The translations under genes were made by a program, and so were the position numbers. A stretch of DNA of 7,793 bases from Clostridia bacterium (lineage in GTDB: Bacteria > Bacillota > Clostridia > Christensenellales > Borkfalkiaceae): positions 1 to 7,793 of the forward strand of contig JAGCLN010000225.1 in assembly GCA_017646945.1 (NCBI GenBank). Direction: 5' to 3'. Below, piece by piece: positions 1 to 6,541 of the stretch; within the stretch, counting starts at the first letter, position 1; every line of letters begins with the position of its first letter. The notes beneath the pieces are model-generated. The model was given only the letters and a program-made list of their open reading frames with translations, was not told the origin of the DNA and did not search any database.

Positions 1-677
1 CCGTTACTGAACTTGCAAGCATATTTTTCGTAAGTGAAGCGACTATTCGACGCGACCTTACCGAAATGAAAGAGATGGGGCTTGTTGAAAGAAGCCACGG
101 CGGTGCGTTCCTTCCCGAGAACTCTGAAGAAGTTTCGCTCTTTTACCGTATGGAAAGAAACCCCGGTGAAAAGGACAGGGCGGCGAGCAAGGCTTTACCG
201 CATATCCCACCGTTCAAGTCTGTGTTTATAGACAGTTCTTCAACGGCTCTCGCGCTTGCGGAAAAAATGGATTTTTCGTACAAGACGGTTGTTACCAACA
301 ACTTGCAAACGGCAATCCAACTTTCCAAAAAGCCAAACGTTACGCTTATACTTTTAGGCGGTGCCGTTCAGTACAACACCAACTCTACCCAAGGCAGTTG
401 GACGGCTAAGCAACTTGAAGACTTTTCCTTTGACCTAATGCTTAGTTCTTGCGCCTGCGTTATAGGTGGCGCAACGCACGAGCGCTCGCTCGACCAAAAA
501 GAAATCAAACGCGTTGCGTTTGAACGCTCGCAAAAGCGCATACTTATTATCGACCACACTAAGTTTGAAGCAAGCGCGACCTACCGCGCGAAAGACCTTT
601 CGGAATTCGACCTTGTAGTTACCGATAGTTTCCCACCACCCGAACTCGACGACGGTTCAATCAATTTTGTTTATTAA
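1..677 (+). CDS. DeoR-family sugar-responsive transcriptional regulator, 5' partial
   Basis: The reading frame is open to the left edge (first whole codon at position 3), so the start lies outside and the first ATG at 66 is internal. 224 residues are visible; DeoR proteins usually have about 250, so roughly 25 are missing. The DeoR helix-turn-helix lies at about 9-68, with recognition helix SEATIRRDLTEM, followed by the wing ERSHGGAFL at 87-113. The C-terminal DeoR sensor domain, an isomerase-like fold that in this family usually binds a phosphorylated sugar, shows its marks in order: DSSST (231-245), TNN (294-302), LLGG (near 351-362) and DHTKF (552-566). It probably represses the phosphatase and alpha-galactosidase genes that follow 24 bases later on the same strand; this is inferred from position. 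The family call is firm. The effector and operator are unknown, and the promoter lies outside the window. Confidence 0.93.
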   Translation, partial: VTELASIFFVSEATIRRDLTEMKEMGLVERSHGGAFLPENSEEVSLFYRMERNPGEKDRAASKALPHIPPFKSVFIDSSSTALALAEKMDFSYKTVVTNNLQTAIQLSKKPNVTLILLGGAVQYNTNSTQGSWTAKQLEDFSFDLMLSSCACVIGGATHERSLDQKEIKRVAFERSQKRILIIDHTKFEASATYRAKDLSEFDLVVTDSFPPPELDDGSINFVY

Positions 678-680
678 GAA

Positions 681-687
681 AAGGAGG
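681..687 (+). promoter_or_regulatory. Shine-Dalgarno site of the PHP phosphatase gene
   Basis: AAGGAGG, a full consensus match, lies in the 24-base gap after the regulator stop codon (675-677). It is 14 bases before the ATG at 702, longer than the usual 5-9. No nearer in-frame start exists between the two, so the ATG at 702 remains the best start. Confidence 0.75.
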
Positions 688-701
688 TTTAAAAAGTAAA
701 A

Positions 702-1460
702 ATGATTATACAAGATTTACACGCACATACTTATTATTCCTTCTGCTGTAAGGATAAACCAGAAAAAGTTGTTGAAACGGCGATTGCCGGTGGAATTCAA
801 ATGTTAGGTTTCTGCGACCATAGTTACGGCGTTGGTTGCGCGCGAACGGAATTTTGTTACGATAAGGGAACGAATTTATCCGCTGATTATGGTTTAACAC
901 TTCAGCGTTATTACGACCACATGAGCGCGGTTAGAGATAAATACAGAAATAGAATTAAAATACTTTGCGGTATTGAAGTTTCAACTCTTATAAGCAACGA
1001 TAGTTATGCGCTTCCGGACGGGGCTGACGTATCTATGTTCGACTTTGCCTTAGTTGAAAACCTTGACCAAATCGGGCGTTCGACGGCGAGGGGCGATATC
1101 TTCTCTTTCGCCAAACGTTTAAAGTGCCCCGTGGGCATAGCGCATACCGATATGTTTAGGTTTATCGACCGCTTGGGCGAAGACCCGCTCAAATACTTTA
1201 AAAAGATGGCTGAAGCAGGAATTTTCTGGGAAATCAACGTAAACTTTGATAGTCTTCACCAATTCAAAACTCACGATTACGTTACTGAATTTTTCAAAAA
1301 CAAACGTCAACAAGAAATAATAAAGCAGTCGGGCGTTCGCCTATCCGTTGGGTTTGACGGGCACAACGTTAGAGAATACAAAGCGCCAAGAGTAAAGAAC
1401 GCTTGCAATATGCTTAAAAATATGGGAATACGCTTAGCGTTTGAAACGAGGTTAATATGA
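702..1460 (+). CDS. PHP-domain phosphatase, histidinol-phosphatase-like
   Basis: This 252-residue protein has the PHP (polymerase and histidinol phosphatase) fold, a metal-dependent phosphoesterase acting in the cytoplasm. Visible ligand motifs are HAHT (H7, H9), CDHS (D39, H40), GIEVS (E92), AHTD (H148) and GFDGHN (D219, H221). The histidine normally found after the strand that reads here FDFALVEN (residues 113-120) seems to be replaced, with N120 at that place. The length fits stand-alone HisK-type histidinol phosphatases (about 260). However, it sits between a DeoR regulator and an alpha-galactosidase, with no histidine genes in view, so a sugar-phosphate or similar small phosphoester is a likelier substrate. 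It ends in a 4-base ATGA overlap with the next gene, which implies translational coupling. The family is clear; the substrate is inferred and weak. Confidence 0.88.
   Translation: MIIQDLHAHTYYSFCCKDKPEKVVETAIAGGIQMLGFCDHSYGVGCARTEFCYDKGTNLSADYGLTLQRYYDHMSAVRDKYRNRIKILCGIEVSTLISNDSYALPDGADVSMFDFALVENLDQIGRSTARGDIFSFAKRLKCPVGIAHTDMFRFIDRLGEDPLKYFKKMAEAGIFWEINVNFDSLHQFKTHDYVTEFFKNKRQQEIIKQSGVRLSVGFDGHNVREYKAPRVKNACNMLKNMGIRLAFETRLI
1448..1451 (+). promoter_or_regulatory. Shine-Dalgarno site of the alpha-galactosidase gene
   Basis: GAGG lies inside the last codons of the phosphatase gene, 5 bases before the ATG at 1457. It supports that start, which overlaps the upstream TGA stop as ATGA. Confidence 0.65.
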
Positions 1461-3454
1461 TAAAAGATATTTATTTTAATAGTTTAGATAGCAGTAAAAT
1501 TTTCGGCAACTCAAAAGTAGAAATCGAACTTGTTTGCAATAACGGTAAGGTTTTTATGAAAAACCTTAAAAATAAAAAAACGGGCTACGTTTTCACTAAT
1601 AACGAAGACAATTTACCCCTTGTTTATATCCCTGGTTTTAATTACGATAACGCCGAAGTTTTATTCGATTTTGCGCCCGCAAAATGCGAAAACAATAGCG
1701 ATAAAGGCGATTTAAAAATCACCTTTAAAACGAGCGATGCAAGTATTTTTTACACTCTTTCTCTCTATGAAAACTTGCCCGTTATTAGTGCAAGCGTTAA
1801 ACTTAGCGGTCATTTTGACTGCCACGTTAAAACTACTAAGGACCTTATTCCGGACGGCGTTTTAGGTGGTAAACCCGTTATTATGAAAGAGTGGATTCCC
1901 GAAAACGCAAGCGTTATAGGTATCCCCTTTTACGAAAACCACTTAAACCTTACTATGGTCGACCTTTACGATGCTACTGACGACCATAACTTAGTTAAAA
2001 CGGAAAAGACTTTAGAACTTTTCAGTCCTTGGGCAAAAAATTATCAAGGCAATATCTTTATCGTTGATAATTTTATTGATAACCAAGCACTTATGATGGT
2101 AAAGGAAGCGCCTTGCAAAATTGCTCAAACGGGCAACGCCGATTTCGACTTCTTCTTCAATAAGCATAGAACGGTTGCTATAACCGGCATCGGCTTATCT
2201 TTTGAAGAACCTTTCGATATTGACGAAAGCATCAATCTTTACGGCGCGTGCGTTGTGGTGGGCGATAAAAATTCCATACTCAAAGATTATCACGACTATT
2301 ATTTAAGGGGAGTTTCTGCAGTGCAACGCTATCCGCAAATTCTCTCAAACACTTGGGGTGACGGCCACGCCGACAGTTGCATCAACGAAGAATTTATGCT
2401 CAAAGAACTCGATGCCGCTAACTATTTAGGCGTTGACGTTATTCAGCTTGACGACGGTTGGCAAAAAGGCCATACCGCAGGCTCGCACGTTAAAAAGGGC
2501 GGTGCGCAAATCGGCGAAGGTATGTACGACCAACAAAAAGATTTCTGGTTCGTTAGAGAAACTTTCCCTAACGGCTTAACCCCCGTTTTAGAAAAGAGCA
2601 AGCAAATCGGCGCGGAAATCGGCTTATGGTACTGTTGCGATGCGACCGACGACTACAAGTATCTTCAAACCGATATTAAAAACGTTATCGGCCTTTATAA
2701 CACTCACGGCGTTTCCACCTTCAAAATAGACGGCGTTAGAATTAAAAACAAGGCGTGCGAAGATGCGGTTTATAAAATTTTAAGCGAGATACGAAAGGGA
2801 ACTGATAAAAAAATCAAAATCAATATGGATATAACCGCAGGCAAACGCTTCGGCTATTTATACAACAGAGAGTTTGGCAACCTTTTCTTAGAAAACCGCT
2901 TCACAAGGGGCAGAACTTATTATCCTTATAGAACCCTTAGAAATTTGTGGGATTTATCAAAGTACGTTCCATCGCAACGTTTCCAAATCGAAGTTACTAA
3001 CGTTAGAAGTAATCTTGACGTATATAACGGCGATAAACTCTCTATCGCAAACTACGAGCAAGACTACGCTTTCGCCGTTTCAATGGTAGCAAATCCGCTT
3101 ATGTGGATGGAAATGCAAAACTTGCCAAGCGATAGTAAAGAAAAGTTGAAAGGCATTATTACCGCATACAAAAAGGAAAGAAAAACTCTTGCCGAGTGCT
3201 TTATTCAGCCTATCGGCAACAGACCGTCAGGCGTGGGCTTTACGGGGTTTAACGCAAGCGGTGAAAAGGGCGGATACCTTGTATTATTTAAAGAACAAAC
3301 AAACGAAAAATCGTTTGAGTATAACGTTGATTTAAAGGGTAAGCGCCTCACCGTATTATACTCGTCAAATAAGACGTTAAAAGTTAAAAAGTCGGGCAAT
3401 AAGGTGGTTTTATCGGGCGGAACGCCTAATTCGTTCATTTTTGTAAAGTACTAA
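1457..3454 (+). CDS. Clan GH-D alpha-galactosidase (GH36-like), cytoplasmic
   Basis: A 665-residue retaining glycosidase that probably removes terminal alpha-linked galactose from oligosaccharides. An N-terminal beta-sandwich region covers about residues 1-285, a TIM barrel about 290-560 and a C-terminal beta domain about 590-665, the usual GH36 order. Barrel motifs are NTWGDGHAD near its start, VIQLDDGWQ (D332, D333) on an early strand, GLWYCCD, and FKIDG with D425 as the likely nucleophile (K423 two before it). INMDITAG (D458), FLENRFT (E479-T483) and YYPYRTLRNLW follow. The classical GH36 acid/base motif (WTSD type) is not seen; its place seems taken by the LENRFT stretch. There is no signal peptide, so it acts on imported substrate. 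It is the last gene of the DeoR-PHP-glycosidase unit and is followed by a strong terminator. Other clan members (alpha-N-acetylgalactosaminidase, raffinose-type activities) are possible. Confidence 0.85.
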   Translation: MIKDIYFNSLDSSKIFGNSKVEIELVCNNGKVFMKNLKNKKTGYVFTNNEDNLPLVYIPGFNYDNAEVLFDFAPAKCENNSDKGDLKITFKTSDASIFYTLSLYENLPVISASVKLSGHFDCHVKTTKDLIPDGVLGGKPVIMKEWIPENASVIGIPFYENHLNLTMVDLYDATDDHNLVKTEKTLELFSPWAKNYQGNIFIVDNFIDNQALMMVKEAPCKIAQTGNADFDFFFNKHRTVAITGIGLSFEEPFDIDESINLYGACVVVGDKNSILKDYHDYYLRGVSAVQRYPQILSNTWGDGHADSCINEEFMLKELDAANYLGVDVIQLDDGWQKGHTAGSHVKKGGAQIGEGMYDQQKDFWFVRETFPNGLTPVLEKSKQIGAEIGLWYCCDATDDYKYLQTDIKNVIGLYNTHGVSTFKIDGVRIKNKACEDAVYKILSEIRKGTDKKIKINMDITAGKRFGYLYNREFGNLFLENRFTRGRTYYPYRTLRNLWDLSKYVPSQRFQIEVTNVRSNLDVYNGDKLSIANYEQDYAFAVSMVANPLMWMEMQNLPSDSKEKLKGIITAYKKERKTLAECFIQPIGNRPSGVGFTGFNASGEKGGYLVLFKEQTNEKSFEYNVDLKGKRLTVLYSSNKTLKVKKSGNKVVLSGGTPNSFIFVKY

Positions 3455-3516
3455 AATTTAGTAAATTTAAACAAATATAAAAACTGCTTTTCCGCATTAG
3501 TTTTATTTATTCATTA

Positions 3517-3546
3517 AAAAAACACGAGCGTTTGCTCGTGTTTTTT
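3517..3546. terminator. Bidirectional intrinsic terminator between convergent genes
   Basis: A perfect 13-bp inverted repeat: left arm AAAAAACACGAGC (3517-3529), loop GTTT, right arm GCTCGTGTTTTTT (3534-3546). The core CACGAGC/GCTCGTG pairs with A-tracts and T-tracts on either side, so it works as a hairpin plus T-tract on both strands. It sits in the 105-base gap between the alpha-galactosidase and GH20 stop codons and should end both transcripts. The rest of the gap is AT-rich, with nothing else convincing. Confidence 0.93.
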
Positions 3547-3559
3547 ATGTTTTTCGCTA

Positions 3560-5179
3560 TCAGTTTACGTTGTGCGAAATAACGTTTACCGTAACTATAT
3601 CTTTCCACTTTAAAGAACCTAAAAGCTGGTCGTTCCAAGTGTTTAAAGGTAAATTTTCCGTTTCTAACTCGGGGATAGATAAAACCTTTTTATCAAGGTA
3701 AGCCCTGAGTGTTTCCCTTGCCGTTTTTAGCCTTTGTTTAAGCGCGCCGAGCCTTATATCCAAAACGTCATAGCCGTGAGGTTTAAATTCGATATCCCAC
3801 CTACGTTTAAGCATCAACTCAAACTTTAAGAGTTTTTTCTCGGCTTTTTTAATATCGTTATAGATTAACTCTAACTGTAAAAAGTTACTTTCCCTATACG
3901 CTTTTCTAAGCCTTTTCCCAAGTGAAAATTTTACCGAAAGGAAATCGCAAAGCGCAGATTCCGTTTCAAACAAATAGCCGTAGTTTTTACTTTCTTTGGC
4001 GCGTTTTTTAAGGCGAGTTGCATATTTTTTATAAAGCAATTCAGCCCCGTCAGGCGTATATAAATCGAAAAAACCGTTCAATAAGTCGCTATAAAAGCCG
4101 TACTTTGACGGGCCGAACGGTCTTTCACCATTAACGTTATCGCCTATGCAGTTAGGAAGGTCCAAGTCCAAAAAGGCGTTAAAGTTTTCGCCCGTGATAT
4201 CGAAAAACTCTTTTTTTATCTTTGCAATACTCTTTTCGCCTTGATAAGTCTTTATAGCGTAAAACAAGGAAGATAAAACTGCAAAGTGAGAGCATTCTTG
4301 ACCATCGTCACCCCACACGCAAATTAGCGTGTTGTTAACCCCTTCACGCCTGCACGCTTTTAGCGATGCCGACAAATGTTTCATCGACCACCTGTTAAAC
4401 GGAACGAACCCACTCCAAGACCAGCACGCCCCTGCAAACCAACAATTTTCATTGATTTTTTTGTGAGCGTTTAGCGGTTTTGAGTAGTGAACGGTTTTAT
4501 CGTAGTAATAATTCCAGTAAACTAAATCAAGCCCGTTTGGAATTGAGTTCTTCATTTTTTCAAGCGTGGAAGTATCGCAATTCGAGTTGTAACCGCCACC
4601 CAAAACGTTAAAAAACACGTCCGACCACATACACGGCTTAAAGCCGTATTTTTTAGCAATCTCTAAAACCTTTTGAATATGCCTTTTAAAAACTTCCGCC
4701 CTGTCTTGATAGCCGTGCTTTTTAAAATACTTACCAAACCCAACAAGGTCGGCTTCGTCCATACCCAAATGGATATTTTTAGAAGAAAAGCACTCTCTTG
4801 CGGTAGATATAATTTTTTCAATCAAGATATAGGTTTTTTCTTCTTCAATAAGCAAAATATCTTGAGTATCTCTAATATCGTTATAAACGTGCCACTTAAA
4901 TATAGCATTCAAGTGCGCTAAGGTCTGCACGCAAGGGATAAGTTCTATCCCCTTAGACTTTGCGTAAAAATCAAGTTCTTTCAGTTCGCTTTTCGTATAT
5001 CCGCCACGCATATAGCCAAAATATGGCTCGCCGTCAATTTCAAAAGTATCTTCGGTATAAAGTTGCAAAGCGTTATAGCCAAACTTTGCTAAAATATCTA
5101 TATACTCTTTAACTTTATTAACTTTCATAACCCCGTTTCGTGACGAGTCGAGCATCGCTCCAAAATATCCACTTTTCAT
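3560..5179 (-). CDS. GH20 beta-N-acetylhexosaminidase, cytoplasmic
   Basis: A 539-residue protein resembling the short cytoplasmic GH20 enzymes (GcnA/GH20C type) that cleave terminal beta-GlcNAc or beta-GalNAc by substrate-assisted catalysis. The (beta/alpha)8 domain starts almost at residue 1 (YFGAMLDSSRNG) and runs to about 330. Visible motifs are LQLYTEDTFEIDGEPYFGYMRGGY (residues 38-61), IPCVQTLAHL (H89), IHLGMDEAD with the catalytic pair D141-E142, CMWSDVFF (183-190), VYWNYYYD, CWSWSGF (W253, W255) and VWGDDGQE (288-295). The C-terminal about 200 residues are charged and helical, as expected for this subgroup. There is no signal peptide, so substrates must be imported. The ATG is supported by AGGTG four bases upstream and by the promoter at 5207-5235. 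It is transcribed alone, toward the alpha-galactosidase. The family is sure; GlcNAc versus GalNAc preference cannot be read. Confidence 0.9.
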   Translation of the reverse strand: MKSGYFGAMLDSSRNGVMKVNKVKEYIDILAKFGYNALQLYTEDTFEIDGEPYFGYMRGGYTKSELKELDFYAKSKGIELIPCVQTLAHLNAIFKWHVYNDIRDTQDILLIEEEKTYILIEKIISTARECFSSKNIHLGMDEADLVGFGKYFKKHGYQDRAEVFKRHIQKVLEIAKKYGFKPCMWSDVFFNVLGGGYNSNCDTSTLEKMKNSIPNGLDLVYWNYYYDKTVHYSKPLNAHKKINENCWFAGACWSWSGFVPFNRWSMKHLSASLKACRREGVNNTLICVWGDDGQECSHFAVLSSLFYAIKTYQGEKSIAKIKKEFFDITGENFNAFLDLDLPNCIGDNVNGERPFGPSKYGFYSDLLNGFFDLYTPDGAELLYKKYATRLKKRAKESKNYGYLFETESALCDFLSVKFSLGKRLRKAYRESNFLQLELIYNDIKKAEKKLLKFELMLKRRWDIEFKPHGYDVLDIRLGALKQRLKTARETLRAYLDKKVLSIPELETENLPLNTWNDQLLGSLKWKDIVTVNVISHNVN

Positions 5180-5183
5180 AGCA

Positions 5184-5188
5184 CACCT
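5184..5188 (-). promoter_or_regulatory. Shine-Dalgarno site of the GH20 gene
   Basis: On the minus strand this reads AGGTG, four bases before the ATG at 5179. It is a modest match with acceptable spacing and supports the chosen start. Confidence 0.55.
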
Positions 5189-5222
5189 ACCGCTTTTTAC
5201 CCTTTAAGTATAACATAGCGGT
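5189..5222. repeat. Inverted repeat ACCGCT/AGCGGT flanking the GH20 -10 element
   Basis: Six-base arms at 5189-5194 and 5217-5222 are exact reverse complements, separated by 22 bases that hold the -10 hexamer and the probable transcription start. The position suits an operator for a repressor, but the arms are short and the spacing long, so chance is a real alternative. Confidence 0.3.
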
Positions 5223-5235
5223 CATTTTTTTACAA
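5207..5235 (-). promoter_or_regulatory. Sigma-A-type promoter of the GH20 gene
   Basis: On the minus strand there is a -35 TTGTAA (5230-5235, 4 of 6 consensus), a spacer of exactly 17 bases, and a -10 TATACT (5207-5212, 5 of 6). Transcription would start near 5200, giving a leader of about 20 bases that contains the AGGTG ribosome site. It lies just after the terminator of the lipoprotein gene, so the GH20 gene appears to be a separate transcription unit. Confidence 0.72.
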
Positions 5236-5263
5236 TATTAATATCGTTTTTTTAATTTTTTGT

Positions 5264-5304
5264 AAAACAAAACGCGTTCGTAACGAAAACCGTTAGAACG
5301 CGTT
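5264..5304. terminator. Hairpin terminator of the membrane protein-lipoprotein unit
   Basis: Arms AACGCGTTC (5271-5279) and GAACGCGTT (5296-5304) pair over 9 bp. They continue, after one unpaired G at 5280, with TAACG (5281-5285) against CGTTA (5291-5295), closing a 5-base AAAAC loop. On the minus strand the hairpin is followed by TTGTTTT (5264-5270) and starts 13 bases after the lipoprotein stop. On the plus strand a longer T-tract (GTTTTTTGTTTTTT) follows, so it can act both ways and would also block readthrough from the GH20 side. Confidence 0.88.
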
Positions 5305-5316
5305 GTTTTTTGTTTT

Positions 5317-6537
5317 TTACTTTTTAATTTGACCTTGGTAGTCTTCATAAACGATATTTTGCTCAATCGCGGTAAAGCCCCAGTTTGACTTTAAAGCATC
5401 TGCAATAATTTGAGCGGTGGAAATATGCGTATAAAGACTGTTGTGATTGTTTGCGCCAACGGTTCCGTCATCGCCAACTTGCGGAATTATTACTTCTTTC
5501 AAGTATCCCGCACCCACAACTCCCGCATCGGTAAGCGCACCCATAGCGTAATTACCCGCTTTTGAGTTAGTATGAGTCCAAACCATATACGCGTTAGGAT
5601 ATAACGTGTGAAGTTTTTCAACCATAGCAACAACTTCTTGATTGTAAGTTGACAAATTGAAATTGTTTTGCGTGGTATCGTTACCGCCGATATTAAAGAT
5701 TATAACGTCAGGTATCCATTGAGCATGATTCCAAGTGGGCGTTGTTTTAGCGCCGGAAACGTTGTTACTCGTTGTGATGCCGGTATAGTCTAACACGTCG
5801 TAAACGGACTTTCCCGAAGGGAAAGAAACGCCCCAGCCGCTGTTTCCAACGTATTGAACGTCCGCCCCGAACATTCTTGCGGTAAGGTAGTTAAAAGAGT
5901 GAAGCGCGCTACTATTAGCGGTGTTTCTGCCTTGACCTTGCTTACCCAACGCGCCATGGCCAGAGCCACCTGACGCACACACGAACATAAATCTTAAACT
6001 TCCTTCATCGTCAAACGCGTTTCTCTCAATAAACATTCCGTCCGTTTCAAAAGATAAAACGGAAACGGTTGCATCGTAAGGTTCACTCATCTTTAAACAT
6101 TTAACGGTGTGCCTGCCGTTAGTAAGCCCGCCTACGACCAAAACTCGCTCAACGCCACCGGTAAGCTTAAACGTTCTATCTTGCCTTACGGTAGGCAAAA
6201 TCTCGCCGTCTACGGCAACGTTAAAATAAGGCTCGCGGTTCGCGTTTGAACCAGATACGGTAGAATCGAACTCAACGTAGAGTTCCGTGCCCGTAAAGTC
6301 GATTGTGAAGCCGGTAGCGGAATGATATTGAGTAACTCTTGCAGGGGATTCTTCATCCGCTTCAAAATAAGCGTATCTACCTTCCCACTTAACCATAGGC
6401 TTAGTTTGAGAAACCAAATCCGCGCCTTGAATTAGTTTTACACCACTATCGTCACCCGCATCGTTGCAAGCGCTAAAAACCGCGCACGAAACGATGCAAA
6501 GAGCGATAGAAATTATAATAGATAAAATCTTTTTCAT
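5317..6537 (-). CDS. Lipoprotein with CE2-like jelly roll and SGNH/GDSL hydrolase domain
   Basis: A 406-residue exported lipoprotein. The N-terminus MKK, a hydrophobic stretch (4-20) and lipobox FSAC with C24 give a lipid-anchored surface protein, followed by an acidic linker. Residues about 45-165 look like the beta jelly roll of CE2 acetyl esterases (KWEGRYAYFEAD, GFTIDFTGTELYVEF). Residues about 180-385 carry the SGNH domain: block I SGGSGHGALG (S192 in the place of the GDS serine), block II GNSGWG (G231), block III IGGNDT (G284, N286) and block V NNHNSLYTH (H365). The usual block I Asp is Gly and the usual block V Asp is Asn, so activity or specificity may differ. The likely role is deacylation or acyl transfer on a cell-surface or external glycan. 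It follows the membrane protein gene by 4 bases with no visible Shine-Dalgarno site, suggesting coupled translation. An inactive binding protein is an alternative. Confidence 0.82.
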   Translation of the reverse strand: MKKILSIIISIALCIVSCAVFSACNDAGDDSGVKLIQGADLVSQTKPMVKWEGRYAYFEADEESPARVTQYHSATGFTIDFTGTELYVEFDSTVSGSNANREPYFNVAVDGEILPTVRQDRTFKLTGGVERVLVVGGLTNGRHTVKCLKMSEPYDATVSVLSFETDGMFIERNAFDDEGSLRFMFVCASGGSGHGALGKQGQGRNTANSSALHSFNYLTARMFGADVQYVGNSGWGVSFPSGKSVYDVLDYTGITTSNNVSGAKTTPTWNHAQWIPDVIIFNIGGNDTTQNNFNLSTYNQEVVAMVEKLHTLYPNAYMVWTHTNSKAGNYAMGALTDAGVVGAGYLKEVIIPQVGDDGTVGANNHNSLYTHISTAQIIADALKSNWGFTAIEQNIVYEDYQGQIKK

Positions 6538-6541
6538 AGTT

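Noticed and set aside
66..68. ATG at 66 as the start of the DeoR regulator
   Set aside because: The same frame is open to position 3 and encodes the DeoR helix-turn-helix upstream of this Met, so it is an internal codon of a truncated gene.
702..1460. Calling the PHP gene a histidine-biosynthesis enzyme (hisK)
   Set aside because: No other histidine gene is in view, the context is sugar catabolism, and one usual PHP ligand position looks changed; the family call is kept without the symbol.
3480..3504. Weak hairpin AAAACT/AGTTTT after the alpha-galactosidase stop
   Set aside because: It has only six AT-rich pairs with a 13-base loop; the perfect hairpin just downstream explains termination without it.
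4673..4921. 82-codon plus-strand open frame inside the GH20 gene
   Set aside because: It lies wholly opposite conserved GH20 coding sequence that includes the catalytic D-E pair, has no ribosome site and resembles no known protein; it is a shadow frame.
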